This document shows positions 1 through 6,908 of a DNA stretch of 6,908 nt, piece after piece. Below the pieces are notes generated by a model, which saw only the letters and a program-made list of their open reading frames with translations, was not told the origin of the DNA and searched no databases. Source of the stretch: Bacteroidales bacterium (lineage in GTDB: Bacteria > Bacteroidota > Bacteroidia > Bacteroidales > S143-33); the NCBI GenBank assembly GCA_027083655.1, contig JALWNS010000120.1:1-6908 (forward strand), given 5' to 3'. The first letter of the stretch is position 1, and each line of letters opens with the position of its first letter. Position numbers and translations under genes: made by a program.

Positions 1-1
1 A

Positions 2-547
2 CCTATTACCGTACACAACGCATTCGGAGGCTTCTCCACTTTTGTAAATAAACTTGAAATAAAAGGTGGATTTTATCTCGATGGAAAAATTGTTGAACAC
101 AATGGCTGGATAGAATTTGACCATGACTTCTTCACAGACCCTAGTAATGCCATATTAGAGAGAGCCGAAAAATTAAACCATCCATTGCTATGGCAAAAAA
201 TACTTGAGCAATTTCCATATCTGAGGCTCAACCTGGCACATTTCGGAGGTGATGGCAAGCACTGGCAACCGGTGATAACCAAACTCTTGCTAGAATATCC
301 CAATGTTTATACAGACTTGTCGTGCCAGACAGAAAAACACATGCTCCACCATATCAAAAAAAATTATTTTCACTTGGCACCTAAAAAATTCCTCTATGGC
401 TCAGATTATTACCTTAATTTATTTTTTATTGATTCTTTTGATAGATATCTGGCAAACTTCTTTGACTCCTTCTCTGATTTAGAACTAGAGGCAATGATGT
501 ACTACAACCCTTCACAATTCCTTTTTAACGGTAAAAAATACCTATAA
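2..547 (+). CDS. Amidohydrolase-type metal-dependent hydrolase, C-terminal part (5' end cut by the window)
   Basis: The frame is open from base 2 to the TAA at 545-547, giving 181 residues with the N-terminus outside the window. Three segments match the C-terminal half of the Amidohydrolase_2 TIM-barrel family. PITVHNAFGG (fragment residues 1-10) looks like the strand ending in a metal-binding His (H5). LNLAHFGGDG (76-85) carries a second candidate His ligand (H80). PNVYTDLS (100-107) followed by FLYGSDYY (130-137) resembles the usual strand before the conserved Asp (D134), and the chain ends with a typical Asn-Pro (169-170) helix. Family members hydrolyse or decarboxylate small molecules in the cytoplasm; the substrate cannot be told from this fragment. 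An internal TTG at 185 is not the true start, because conserved barrel sequence continues upstream of it. The gene is AT-rich compared with its neighbours. It ends tail to tail with the next gene, sharing 6 bases. The family call is fairly secure; the specific activity is unknown. Confidence 0.75.
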   Translation, partial: PITVHNAFGGFSTFVNKLEIKGGFYLDGKIVEHNGWIEFDHDFFTDPSNAILERAEKLNHPLLWQKILEQFPYLRLNLAHFGGDGKHWQPVITKLLLEYPNVYTDLSCQTEKHMLHHIKKNYFHLAPKKFLYGSDYYLNLFFIDSFDRYLANFFDSFSDLELEAMMYYNPSQFLFNGKKYL

Positions 548-946
548 TAAGGGCAGTAATAACCATTCCCGCGCCTCCTCCTCGTCAGAGAAAAAACGCG
601 TTTCAAAACTATGTAATAACCGCCGCTCCTCTATTGTCTGCTCTACTGACATGGTTACAATCATGTGCTCGGGTACAACAACTGCTAATTTCTTTACTCC
701 CGAATCATTATAAGCAGGAAGAAGAATATCATTGGCAAATTCTTGTAAAGTAATAGATATAACAAATTGCATCTCTTTGGTAAGCAACAGGATATAAGGC
801 TTTCTATGTTTCCGTATCACATCCGCATCCAAAATAATTTCTTGAATATACTCCTTCTCCTTCATCATTACTGTTTCTGGTTTCCACCTAAAAACAAAGA
901 TATCACCTTCTATCCAGGCTTGTTTATATTTGGTATTTAAAATCAT
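542..946 (-). CDS. Uncharacterised 134-residue protein, possibly SpoIIAA/STAS-like
   Basis: Reads from ATG (946-944) to TAG (544-542), 134 residues, with no signal peptide, membrane segment or cysteine. The N-terminal part (residues 7-30) looks like alternating strand sequence (WIEGDIFVFRW), and a charged helix follows (27-47). Hydrophobic segments YILLLTK (51-57) and KKLAVVVPEH (85-94) look like the core strands of a small alpha/beta fold. The end, FETRFFSDEEEAREWL (114-129), is the kind of C-terminal strand plus acidic helix seen in SpoIIAA/STAS-like proteins of Bacteroidota. I infer a cytoplasmic single-domain protein; no catalytic residues can be picked out. It starts 29 bases after the upstream flavin oxidoreductase on the same strand and is probably cotranscribed with it. 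The sequence before the ATG is A-rich with no Shine-Dalgarno. Its last two codons overlap the convergent amidohydrolase gene. That it is a real gene is likely; its function is unknown and the STAS link rests on pattern memory only. Confidence 0.7.
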   Translation of the reverse strand: MILNTKYKQAWIEGDIFVFRWKPETVMMKEKEYIQEIILDADVIRKHRKPYILLLTKEMQFVISITLQEFANDILLPAYNDSGVKKLAVVVPEHMIVTMSVEQTIEERRLLHSFETRFFSDEEEAREWLLLPLL

Positions 947-975
947 TTTTTTCTGCGAAAAATATAAATTTTCAA

Positions 976-3864
976 CTACCTTGCCAAAGCTTCAAATAAA
1001 ATTTCTACCGGATGAAATGCTTTTCTGCCTGTACCGTGTGCTATATGGTGCCTACAGCTGGTTCCTGGTGCAATTACCACTGCTTCTTGCCCTGTCTGGC
1101 GAATAGTAGGGAAAAGCACTAAATTACCGATTTTCATTGAGAGCTCATAATGCTCCTTTTCATAGCCAAAAGCTCCTGCCATACCGCAACAACCCGACTG
1201 TATCTCCTCTACTTCAAAATTCTCTGGCAACGACAGCACGCGGTGTGTGTATTTTGTGCTTGATAATGCTTTCTGGTAACAATGCCCATGAAAGACGACT
1301 TTCCTGCGGTCCTTGACAAACATCTCCCGCGTAATGCGCCCAGCGTCTGCTTCCCGTGCCACAAACTCCTCAAAAGTATATGTCCACTGTGCTATCTTCT
1401 TTGCCTCCTCTAATAGCGACCGGTCCACAAGATCCACTGCCTCGTCCCTAAAGGTCAAAATCGCCGATGGTTCCAGACCCACCAACGGAGTGTGCTCTGA
1501 TATCTTTCCCCGTAGCGCCTGTATGTTTTTGTTAATTATTTTTCGTGCTTGCTTTAATATGCCTTTGGAAAGATACGTTCGGCCACTGATCCCAATCCTG
1601 GGAATTATTACCTCATATCCCAGACGCTCAAAGAAAAGTATTGCCTTTATGCCAATATCGCTATCATATTGGTTAGTAAACTCGTCTATGAAAAGATAAA
1701 TCCTTCTCTGCCCTTGTGAATGAGAGTGTTTTTTATACCACGACATGACTGTCTCGCGCGCTAGATCTGGCAGATCCCTATGCGGAGTAAATCCTATGAG
1801 GCTAAAAACACTCTTCGCCAGACGACTGTTAATCAATTTATTAGCCAGACCTGCAAAGGGTAGCATCATCTTGTTAAACAAAGGCAAATTAGCTATAAGC
1901 CACGACCTTAGCGGCACGCCATGACGATCATAATAGTGTTGCAGAAACTCTTGCTTAAGCTTGGTCATATCCACATTAGCAGGGCACTCTGCCTTGCATG
2001 CCTTACACATCAGGCAATTATCCAAAATCTCATATAACTCCCTTCGTGTAAAATCCTCTGGCTTCTTGCTTCCTACCAGTATCTCACGCAGCATATTGGC
2101 TCTTGCCCGTGTGGAATAATACTCATCTTCCGTGGCTTTGTACGAGGGACACATCGTGCCGCCTATAACCTGCTTCTGTCGGCAGTTGGCCGAACCATTA
2201 CATTTAAGAGCCAATTTTTCAAAGCCTCCTTCCCGGTCATACCGGAAATACGTCTGGACTCGTGGCATCTGCCAGTCCACAGGTATGCGCAAGTCCTGGT
2301 CCATGGGAGGAGTGTCCACTATCTTTCCCGGGTTAAAAATACCCTGTGGATCCCATGTGTATTTTATCTGTCGAAACATCTGGTAAATCTCCTGCCCATA
2401 GAAAAAAGGTATTAGCTCACCGCGCAGGCGTCCGTCTCCGTGCTCACCGCTGAGCGAACCGCGGTATTTTTTCACCAATGCCGCCACATCGTATGCAATT
2501 GCCCGGAATTTCCCCAGTCCTTCCTTGTCGCGCAAGTCAAGCACAGGACGCAGGTGCAGCTCGCCGCTCCCTATATGAGCGTAATACACACAAGAAGTGT
2601 TGTAGCGGTCCAGCACCTGCTGCACCTCACGAATGTAACCGGGTAAGTATTTGGGTGCCACTGCTGTATCCTCTATTACGCTCACAGGTCGCGCCTTCCC
2701 ATACAGATTTGGCAATACGCCAAGACCGGCATTGCGCAATTTCCACACGCGTTGAATATCCTCATTCCATAGCAGGGGGAAATAATACCCCAGACCTTCA
2801 CGGCGCATAGCTGCCTCCATGTCCCGGGCCCTGGATAATATCTCCTCCTGTGTCCCTGCCATAAACTCCACTATCAGTATGGCACCTGGGTCGCCTTGCA
2901 CGAAGAAGCGGTTTTTCCGCTGCTCTGGATTATCCTTTGTCAGCTCCAAGACTGTGCTATCCATTAGCTCTACGGCAGCAGGGCTAAAGTCCAGGGCTAT
3001 AAGATTGGCATAAAAAGCCTGCTCCAGCACCTCCAGATGCACTGCTACCACTGCCCTGTGCTTCGGCGGCAGGGGCGACAGCTCAAGCTTAAACTCTGTA
3101 AAAAACATCAAAGTACCTTCGCTACCTGCCAACAGGCGCGCAAAATTAAACCTTTCCCTGCCGCCGAAAGGCTCTGTGTCCAGCAAAAGATCCAGGGCAT
3201 AACCAGTATTACGGCGCTTCACATCTGGGTCTGGGTAATTTTGCCGTATAAGATCCCTGCGTTTATCATCCTTCAATAGATTGTATATCTGGCGGTAAAC
3301 CTGGCCTTCAAGTGTCCTGAACTGTAGTCTTTTATCAAACTCCCCGCGGCTGAGCGGTCCAAAGGTGACATAGCTCCCATCCGACAGATAGCCGCTAACT
3401 TCCAGCAGCTTATCCCGTGTGGATCCATAAATTAATGAATGCAGGCCAGAAGCATTATTACCAACCATACCTCCCAGTGTGCAACGTGTACCTGACGAAG
3501 TCTCAGGACCGAAGAGCAAGCCATAAGGCTGAAGTAGCTTATTTAGCTCTGCCCACACAATACCTGGCTGTACACGTGCCCATCTTTCCTCGTCATTGAC
3601 CTCCAACAGGCGTGTCATATAGCGTGATACATCCACTACTATGCCCTCGCCTACGACCTGGCCTGCCAGGGACGTACCTCCTCCACGTGGTATTAACGCT
3701 ATGCCACTGGAACGCGCAAATTCTATCAATGTCCTGATATCCTCATTATCCCGCGGATACACCACGGCCAGAGGCATCTGCCGGTACTCCGACACATCCG
3801 TAGAATAAATTGTGCGAATGGCTATATCTGTGCGTATTTCACCCTTGAAACCCCTGATTTTCAT
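976..3864 (-). CDS. Fused FAD-linked oxidase / 4Fe-4S / cysteine-rich domain oxidoreductase (D-2-hydroxyacid dehydrogenase group, YdiJ-like)
   Basis: Probably oxidises a D-2-hydroxyacid (2-hydroxyglutarate- or lactate-like) to the 2-oxoacid at FAD, passing electrons via Fe-S centres; it has no signal peptide. I chose ATG at 3864-3862 (962 aa). A GTG directly before it (3867) would add one residue; positions here use that 963-residue numbering. Domains: FAD_binding_4 about 30-170, with the FAD loop PRGGGTSLAGQ (60-70) and LGGMVGNNASG (131-141) and no His for covalent FAD attachment; FAD-oxidase C-terminal domain about 260-520, with HIGSGELH (431-438) and SGEHGDGR (473-480) as metal and active-site motifs; a ferredoxin-like part with C556, C562, C573-Pro and C618-x2-C-x2-C-x3-C628-Pro; then two GlpC/GlcF-type cysteine-rich repeats. 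The first (about 722-815) lacks its cysteines; the second keeps C863, C893-C894-G and C938. The length suits the one-chain fusions of Bacteroidota. It is the first gene of a probable two-gene unit. The family is secure; the substrate is inferred. Confidence 0.92.
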   Translation of the reverse strand: MKIRGFKGEIRTDIAIRTIYSTDVSEYRQMPLAVVYPRDNEDIRTLIEFARSSGIALIPRGGGTSLAGQVVGEGIVVDVSRYMTRLLEVNDEERWARVQPGIVWAELNKLLQPYGLLFGPETSSGTRCTLGGMVGNNASGLHSLIYGSTRDKLLEVSGYLSDGSYVTFGPLSRGEFDKRLQFRTLEGQVYRQIYNLLKDDKRRDLIRQNYPDPDVKRRNTGYALDLLLDTEPFGGRERFNFARLLAGSEGTLMFFTEFKLELSPLPPKHRAVVAVHLEVLEQAFYANLIALDFSPAAVELMDSTVLELTKDNPEQRKNRFFVQGDPGAILIVEFMAGTQEEILSRARDMEAAMRREGLGYYFPLLWNEDIQRVWKLRNAGLGVLPNLYGKARPVSVIEDTAVAPKYLPGYIREVQQVLDRYNTSCVYYAHIGSGELHLRPVLDLRDKEGLGKFRAIAYDVAALVKKYRGSLSGEHGDGRLRGELIPFFYGQEIYQMFRQIKYTWDPQGIFNPGKIVDTPPMDQDLRIPVDWQMPRVQTYFRYDREGGFEKLALKCNGSANCRQKQVIGGTMCPSYKATEDEYYSTRARANMLREILVGSKKPEDFTRRELYEILDNCLMCKACKAECPANVDMTKLKQEFLQHYYDRHGVPLRSWLIANLPLFNKMMLPFAGLANKLINSRLAKSVFSLIGFTPHRDLPDLARETVMSWYKKHSHSQGQRRIYLFIDEFTNQYDSDIGIKAILFFERLGYEVIIPRIGISGRTYLSKGILKQARKIINKNIQALRGKISEHTPLVGLEPSAILTFRDEAVDLVDRSLLEEAKKIAQWTYTFEEFVAREADAGRITREMFVKDRRKVVFHGHCYQKALSSTKYTHRVLSLPENFEVEEIQSGCCGMAGAFGYEKEHYELSMKIGNLVLFPTIRQTGQEAVVIAPGTSCRHHIAHGTGRKAFHPVEILFEALAR

Positions 3865-3928
3865 CACACTGCTATTTAGTAACCATAATTCTTCTATTGC
3901 TAAAGTTTGAAAAATTCCCTGTGCTGAG

Positions 3929-3959
3929 CAAAAATTATTACAAAACCGTATTGGCCAAA
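3929..3959 (-). promoter_or_regulatory. Candidate promoter for the flavin oxidoreductase unit
   Basis: On the minus strand a TTTG (3959-3956) is followed after 18 bases by TAATTTTTG (3937-3929). This resembles the Bacteroidota pattern TTTG / TAnnTTTG but has one extra base inside the -7 element. A start of transcription near 3922 would leave a leader of roughly 60 bases before the ATG at 3864. It is the best match I found on this strand between the two divergent genes, but AT-rich DNA makes chance matches common. Confidence 0.3.
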
Positions 3960-4060
3960 ACGCTTATCTCATTAATAAACAAACAATTAAACATCTCCAA
4001 AGACCCAACAACCTGCTGCCTTTCATGTATTATAATCAAAACATATGACATTAGTTATGC

Positions 4061-4089
4061 TTTGTTTTTTAGAGTTTTTTTTACCTTTG
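4061..4089 (+). promoter_or_regulatory. Promoter of valS, Bacteroidota sigma-A type
   Basis: TTTG at 4061-4064 is followed after 17 bases by TACCTTTG at 4082-4089, an exact match to the TAnnTTTG -7 element of Bacteroidota primary sigma factors, at the short end of the accepted spacing. The spacer contains a run of eight T. Transcription would begin near 4095, giving a leader of about 35 bases that is A-rich (4101-4126) and has no Shine-Dalgarno, as is usual in this phylum. A leader this short leaves no room for a T-box or attenuator, so aminoacylation-sensing control of the kind used in Firmicutes is not expected. Confidence 0.65.
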
Positions 4090-4128
4090 TATCAAATTTT
4101 TGAGAAATAAACCAAATCCACAACAACT

Positions 4129-6795
4129 ATGGACAAGAATCTGCCTAAGAATTTTGAGCCTTCACAGATTGAAGAAAAATGGTATGATTACTGGATGAAG
4201 CACAAACTTTTCCACTCCGAACCTGATGAGCGCAAACCATATACAATCGTGATCCCACCGCCCAATGTGACGGGTGTTTTGCACATGGGACACATACTCA
4301 ACAACACAATACAGGATATCCTTATCCGCCGTGCACGTATGAAAGGCTATAATGCCCTGTGGGTGCCTGGCACAGACCACGCTTCTATTGCAACAGAGGC
4401 TAAGGTTGTTGCCAAGCTCAAGAAGCAAGGCATAAACAAAACCGACCTCACACGCGAGCAATTCCTGGAGCATGCCTGGGAATGGACACACGAACATGGT
4501 GGCATCATTCTCAAGCAGCTGCGCAAGCTTGGTGCTTCGGCCGACTGGGACCGCACAAACTTCACTCTGGACGAACATTATTACCAGAGCGTTATCAAGG
4601 TGTTCGTTGACCTGTACAACAAAGGCCTTATTTACCGCGGCTACCGTATGGTCAACTGGGATCCTGAGGCCAAGACAGCCATTAGCGACGAAGAGGTCAT
4701 TTACAAAGAAGTGCCAGGCAAGCTATGGTATGTCAAATATCCTATTGTTGGCGAAGATGACGCTATCGTCATTGCCACTACACGTCCTGAAACAATACTT
4801 GCCGACACAGCTATAGCCGTTAATCCAAACGACGAACGCTTCAAAAAATACATTGGCAAAAAGGCCATTGTCCCACTCGTAGAAAGGGAAATACCTATCA
4901 TTGCCGATGATTACGTTGATCCTGAGTTTGGTACTGGTGCACTGAAAGTCACACCAGCACATGACCCTAACGACTATGAAATAGGCCTGCGCCATGGCCT
5001 GGAAGTCATTGACATATTCAACGAGGACGCCACACTGAACGAGAATGCTAAATTTTTCGTAGGCAAGGACCGTTTTGAGGCGCAGAAATTTATGGTAGAA
5101 GAGCTGAAAAAGCGCGGCCTTCTAGTCAAAGAAGAAGATTACCTGCACAATGTTGGCTTTTCCCAGCGAACAGATGTGCCAATAGAGCCACGCCTGTCCA
5201 AGCAGTGGTTCCTGAAAATGAAAACATTGGCAGAGCCTGCCCTCAAAGCCGTGTTGGATGGGGAGATACGCTTCGTCCCTGAGATGTTCAAAAATACTTA
5301 CCGCCACTGGATGGAAAACATCCGTGACTGGAACATCTCGCGCCAGCTATGGTGGGGACACCGTATCCCAGCATATTACATCCGCGACACAGAAGAATTT
5401 GTCGTGGCAGAGACCAAAGAGCAGGCACTTGAACTGGCAAAAGAAAAGACTGGCGACCAGAGCCTTACACTTGATGACCTGCACCAGGACCCTGACACAT
5501 TAGACACATGGTTCTCCTCATGGCTTTGGCCAATAGCTGTGTTTGACGGCATACGTTATCCTGACAACCCGGACATTAATTATTATTACCCAACCAGTGT
5601 GCTCGTAACGGGCCATGATATAATCTTTTTCTGGGTTGCACGTATGATAATGGCTGGTTATCATTACCGCGGCACTTATCCATTCAAGGATGTGTATTTC
5701 ACAGGCATGGTGCGTGACCATCTAGGCCGTAAAATGTCCAAATCCCTTGGTAATTCACCAGACCCGCTGGACCTGATTGCAAAATATGGTGTTGACGGTG
5801 TCCGCTTCGGTATCCTCTCCTGTTCACCGGCTGGTGGAGACCTCCTCTACAAAGACGACCTGCCACAGCAGGGACGCAACTTTGCCAACAAGATATGGAA
5901 TGCATTCCGCCTTATCTCAATGTGGGAAGTAGATGAGGCGCTGGAGCAACCAGAAGTTAACAAGGTAGCAGTACAATGGTTTGAGAACAAGCTAAATGCA
6001 GTCATTGACCAGACAGAAAAAATGTTTGACAGCTACCGTCTCTCTGAGATCCTCATGACACTTTACCAGCTTTTCTGGGATGACTTTGCATCATGGTACC
6101 TGGAGATTATCAAGCCTAAGTTTAACAAAGAGAAAAATGCTGCTTTCATAGACAGCGCTACCCTGGAGGCAACAAAATCATTCTTTGACCGCCTGCTCCG
6201 CCTGCTGCATCCTTTCATGCCATTTATTACCGAAGAGCTGTGGCAGAAACTGGACGAGCGCAAGGAAGGAGAGAGCATCATGTATGCTCCTTATCCAGAG
6301 GCAAAAGAATATGACAACCAGCTCCTGGAGCTATTTGAAGACACAAAGAAGATCATCAGTACAATTCGCTCCCTGAGGAAAGAATACAAAATAGAGCCCC
6401 AGCAGAAGCTAAACATCAAGGTGCGAGTCATTGACGGACAGTATAATAATATATTTGATGAGGCGATACGTAAACTCGCAGGCATTGACCAGATAGAGCT
6501 TATTAGCAACAAGATCAAAGGGGCTAAAGTCTTCATGATAAAGACACTGGAATACAATATACCGCTCGGCGACTTGATTGACATCAAGAAAGAGCTGATT
6601 GACCTGATAGAACAGTATGACTATCAAAAAGGTTTCCTTCAGTCTGTACTAAAGAAGCTTAACAATGAGAAATTCCTTTCGCGTGCACCTGAGCAGGTAG
6701 TAGCCCGTGAAAAAGAGAAAAAAGCCAGTGCCGAGGCCAAGCTAAAAGCACTGAAAGAACAAATCTCCGAACTACTTGACTTTTTCCTTGACTGA
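4129..6795 (+). CDS. valS: Valine--tRNA ligase (valyl-tRNA synthetase)
   Basis: Class I aminoacyl-tRNA synthetase that charges tRNA-Val with valine in the cytoplasm and hydrolyses mischarged threonyl-tRNA-Val. Complete, 888 residues, the usual bacterial length. The Rossmann catalytic core (about 15-190 and 345-575) has PPPNVTGVLHMGH (43-55, HIGH-type signature at 52-55), WVPGTDHASIATE (78-90), WWGHRIPAYY (408-417), LDTWFSSWLWP (458-468), GHDIIFFWVARMI (495-507) and KMSKS (535-539). The inserted editing domain (about 190-345) has TTRPET (217-222) and KVTPAHDPNDYE (273-284). The anticodon-binding domain lies at about 612-765, and a lysine- and glutamate-rich C-terminal coiled coil at about 820-886. 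ATG 4129 is chosen because the family N-terminus (FEPSQIEEKWYDYW) starts at residue 9. Only one cysteine (C565) is present, and the zinc-knuckle position before LSKQWF reads GFSQRT (343-348) with no cysteine. The gene stands alone between its own promoter and a hairpin. Identification is certain. Confidence 0.99.
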   Translation: MDKNLPKNFEPSQIEEKWYDYWMKHKLFHSEPDERKPYTIVIPPPNVTGVLHMGHILNNTIQDILIRRARMKGYNALWVPGTDHASIATEAKVVAKLKKQGINKTDLTREQFLEHAWEWTHEHGGIILKQLRKLGASADWDRTNFTLDEHYYQSVIKVFVDLYNKGLIYRGYRMVNWDPEAKTAISDEEVIYKEVPGKLWYVKYPIVGEDDAIVIATTRPETILADTAIAVNPNDERFKKYIGKKAIVPLVEREIPIIADDYVDPEFGTGALKVTPAHDPNDYEIGLRHGLEVIDIFNEDATLNENAKFFVGKDRFEAQKFMVEELKKRGLLVKEEDYLHNVGFSQRTDVPIEPRLSKQWFLKMKTLAEPALKAVLDGEIRFVPEMFKNTYRHWMENIRDWNISRQLWWGHRIPAYYIRDTEEFVVAETKEQALELAKEKTGDQSLTLDDLHQDPDTLDTWFSSWLWPIAVFDGIRYPDNPDINYYYPTSVLVTGHDIIFFWVARMIMAGYHYRGTYPFKDVYFTGMVRDHLGRKMSKSLGNSPDPLDLIAKYGVDGVRFGILSCSPAGGDLLYKDDLPQQGRNFANKIWNAFRLISMWEVDEALEQPEVNKVAVQWFENKLNAVIDQTEKMFDSYRLSEILMTLYQLFWDDFASWYLEIIKPKFNKEKNAAFIDSATLEATKSFFDRLLRLLHPFMPFITEELWQKLDERKEGESIMYAPYPEAKEYDNQLLELFEDTKKIISTIRSLRKEYKIEPQQKLNIKVRVIDGQYNNIFDEAIRKLAGIDQIELISNKIKGAKVFMIKTLEYNIPLGDLIDIKKELIDLIEQYDYQKGFLQSVLKKLNNEKFLSRAPEQVVAREKEKKASAEAKLKALKEQISELLDFFLD

Positions 6796-6814
6796 TAGAC
6801 ATTTGCGCCAAAAC

Positions 6815-6842
6815 GAGAGGGCGGCCATCAGGCCGCCCTCTC
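6815..6842 (+). terminator. Rho-independent-type terminator after valS, possibly bidirectional
   Basis: A perfect inverted repeat starts 19 bases after the valS stop. The left arm GAGAGGGCGGCC (6815-6826) pairs over all 12 bases with GGCCGCCCTCTC (6831-6842) around the loop ATCA. The stem is very GC-rich within AT-rich flanks. The following + strand tract (ATTTATC) is T-rich but interrupted. On the minus strand the stem is followed by GTTTTGG, a short T run, so the hairpin could also stop a transcript arriving from the right. Termination is the simplest reading; the weak T tract lowers certainty for a classical intrinsic terminator. Confidence 0.8.
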
Positions 6843-6908
6843 ATTTATCAATTATATTTGACTTTCCCCGCCAAATTTTATACATTTATGCTTAATATAC
6901 CTAAAATC

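Noticed and set aside
185..547. A complete short protein starting at the TTG at 185
   Set aside because: The frame is open all the way to base 2 and the upstream part carries the family's PITVH-like metal-binding strand, so the start lies outside the window.
3897..4103. A 68-codon + strand reading frame beginning with TTG in the intergenic region
   Set aside because: It has a TTG start, low-complexity AT-driven composition, no recognisable family, and it covers the valS promoter. Most likely chance.
4090..4128. A T-box or other riboswitch before valS
   Set aside because: The predicted leader is only about 35 bases, A-rich and unstructured, too short for a T-box.
4162..4578. A 138-codon minus-strand reading frame inside valS, and other frames antisense to valS and to the oxidoreductase
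   Set aside because: The real genes in these regions are fully supported by family motifs. The antisense frames have no recognisable protein features and follow from codon bias of the true frame.
6853..6908. TATATTTG (6853-6860) followed by an ATG at 6888 that stays open to the window end, as a possible next gene
   Set aside because: There is no TTTG/TTG at the right distance upstream (that position is inside the hairpin), and only seven codons are visible. It cannot be supported here.
1..6908. CRISPR arrays, insertion sequences, tRNA genes, attachment sites or a defence system
   Set aside because: No direct-repeat series, transposase motif, cloverleaf or flanking duplication was seen on either strand by eye.

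Overview
The window looks like ordinary chromosomal DNA from a member of the Bacteroidota. Three things point there. The valyl-tRNA synthetase reads like a Bacteroidota ValRS along its whole length. The upstream region carries a TAnnTTTG promoter element of the type used by the Bacteroidota primary sigma factor. No start codon has a clear Shine-Dalgarno sequence, and the leader before valS is A-rich. I cannot assign a genus.

Layout, left to right. (1) Bases 2-547, + strand: the C-terminal 181 residues of an amidohydrolase-type (TIM-barrel, metal-dependent) hydrolase, cut by the window edge. (2) Bases 542-946, - strand: a 134-residue conserved-looking protein of unknown function whose C-terminus resembles SpoIIAA/STAS-like proteins. 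Its stop codon overlaps the end of gene 1 tail to tail. (3) Bases 976-3864, - strand: a 962-residue fused flavin/iron-sulfur oxidoreductase of the D-2-hydroxyacid dehydrogenase (GlcD/YdiJ-like) group, 29 bases upstream of gene 2 and probably in one transcript with it. (4) About 260 bases of AT-rich divergent intergenic DNA, with a good candidate promoter for valS and a weaker one for the oxidoreductase. (5) Bases 4129-6795, + strand: complete valS (888 residues). (6) A perfect 12-bp GC-rich hairpin just after valS, read as its terminator. (7) About 65 AT-rich bases to the window end with no supported gene.

The genes do not form one obvious pathway. valS is translation housekeeping and stands alone in its transcript. 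The oxidoreductase and the small protein form a two-gene unit on the other strand. The oxidoreductase probably oxidises a D-2-hydroxyacid at FAD and passes electrons through iron-sulfur centres to a carrier that cannot be identified here. I found no mobile element, CRISPR array, RNA gene or defence system. The points most worth a second look are the altered metal/substrate motif and cysteine pattern of the oxidoreductase, its pairing with an uncharacterised small protein, and the near absence of cysteine in ValRS.
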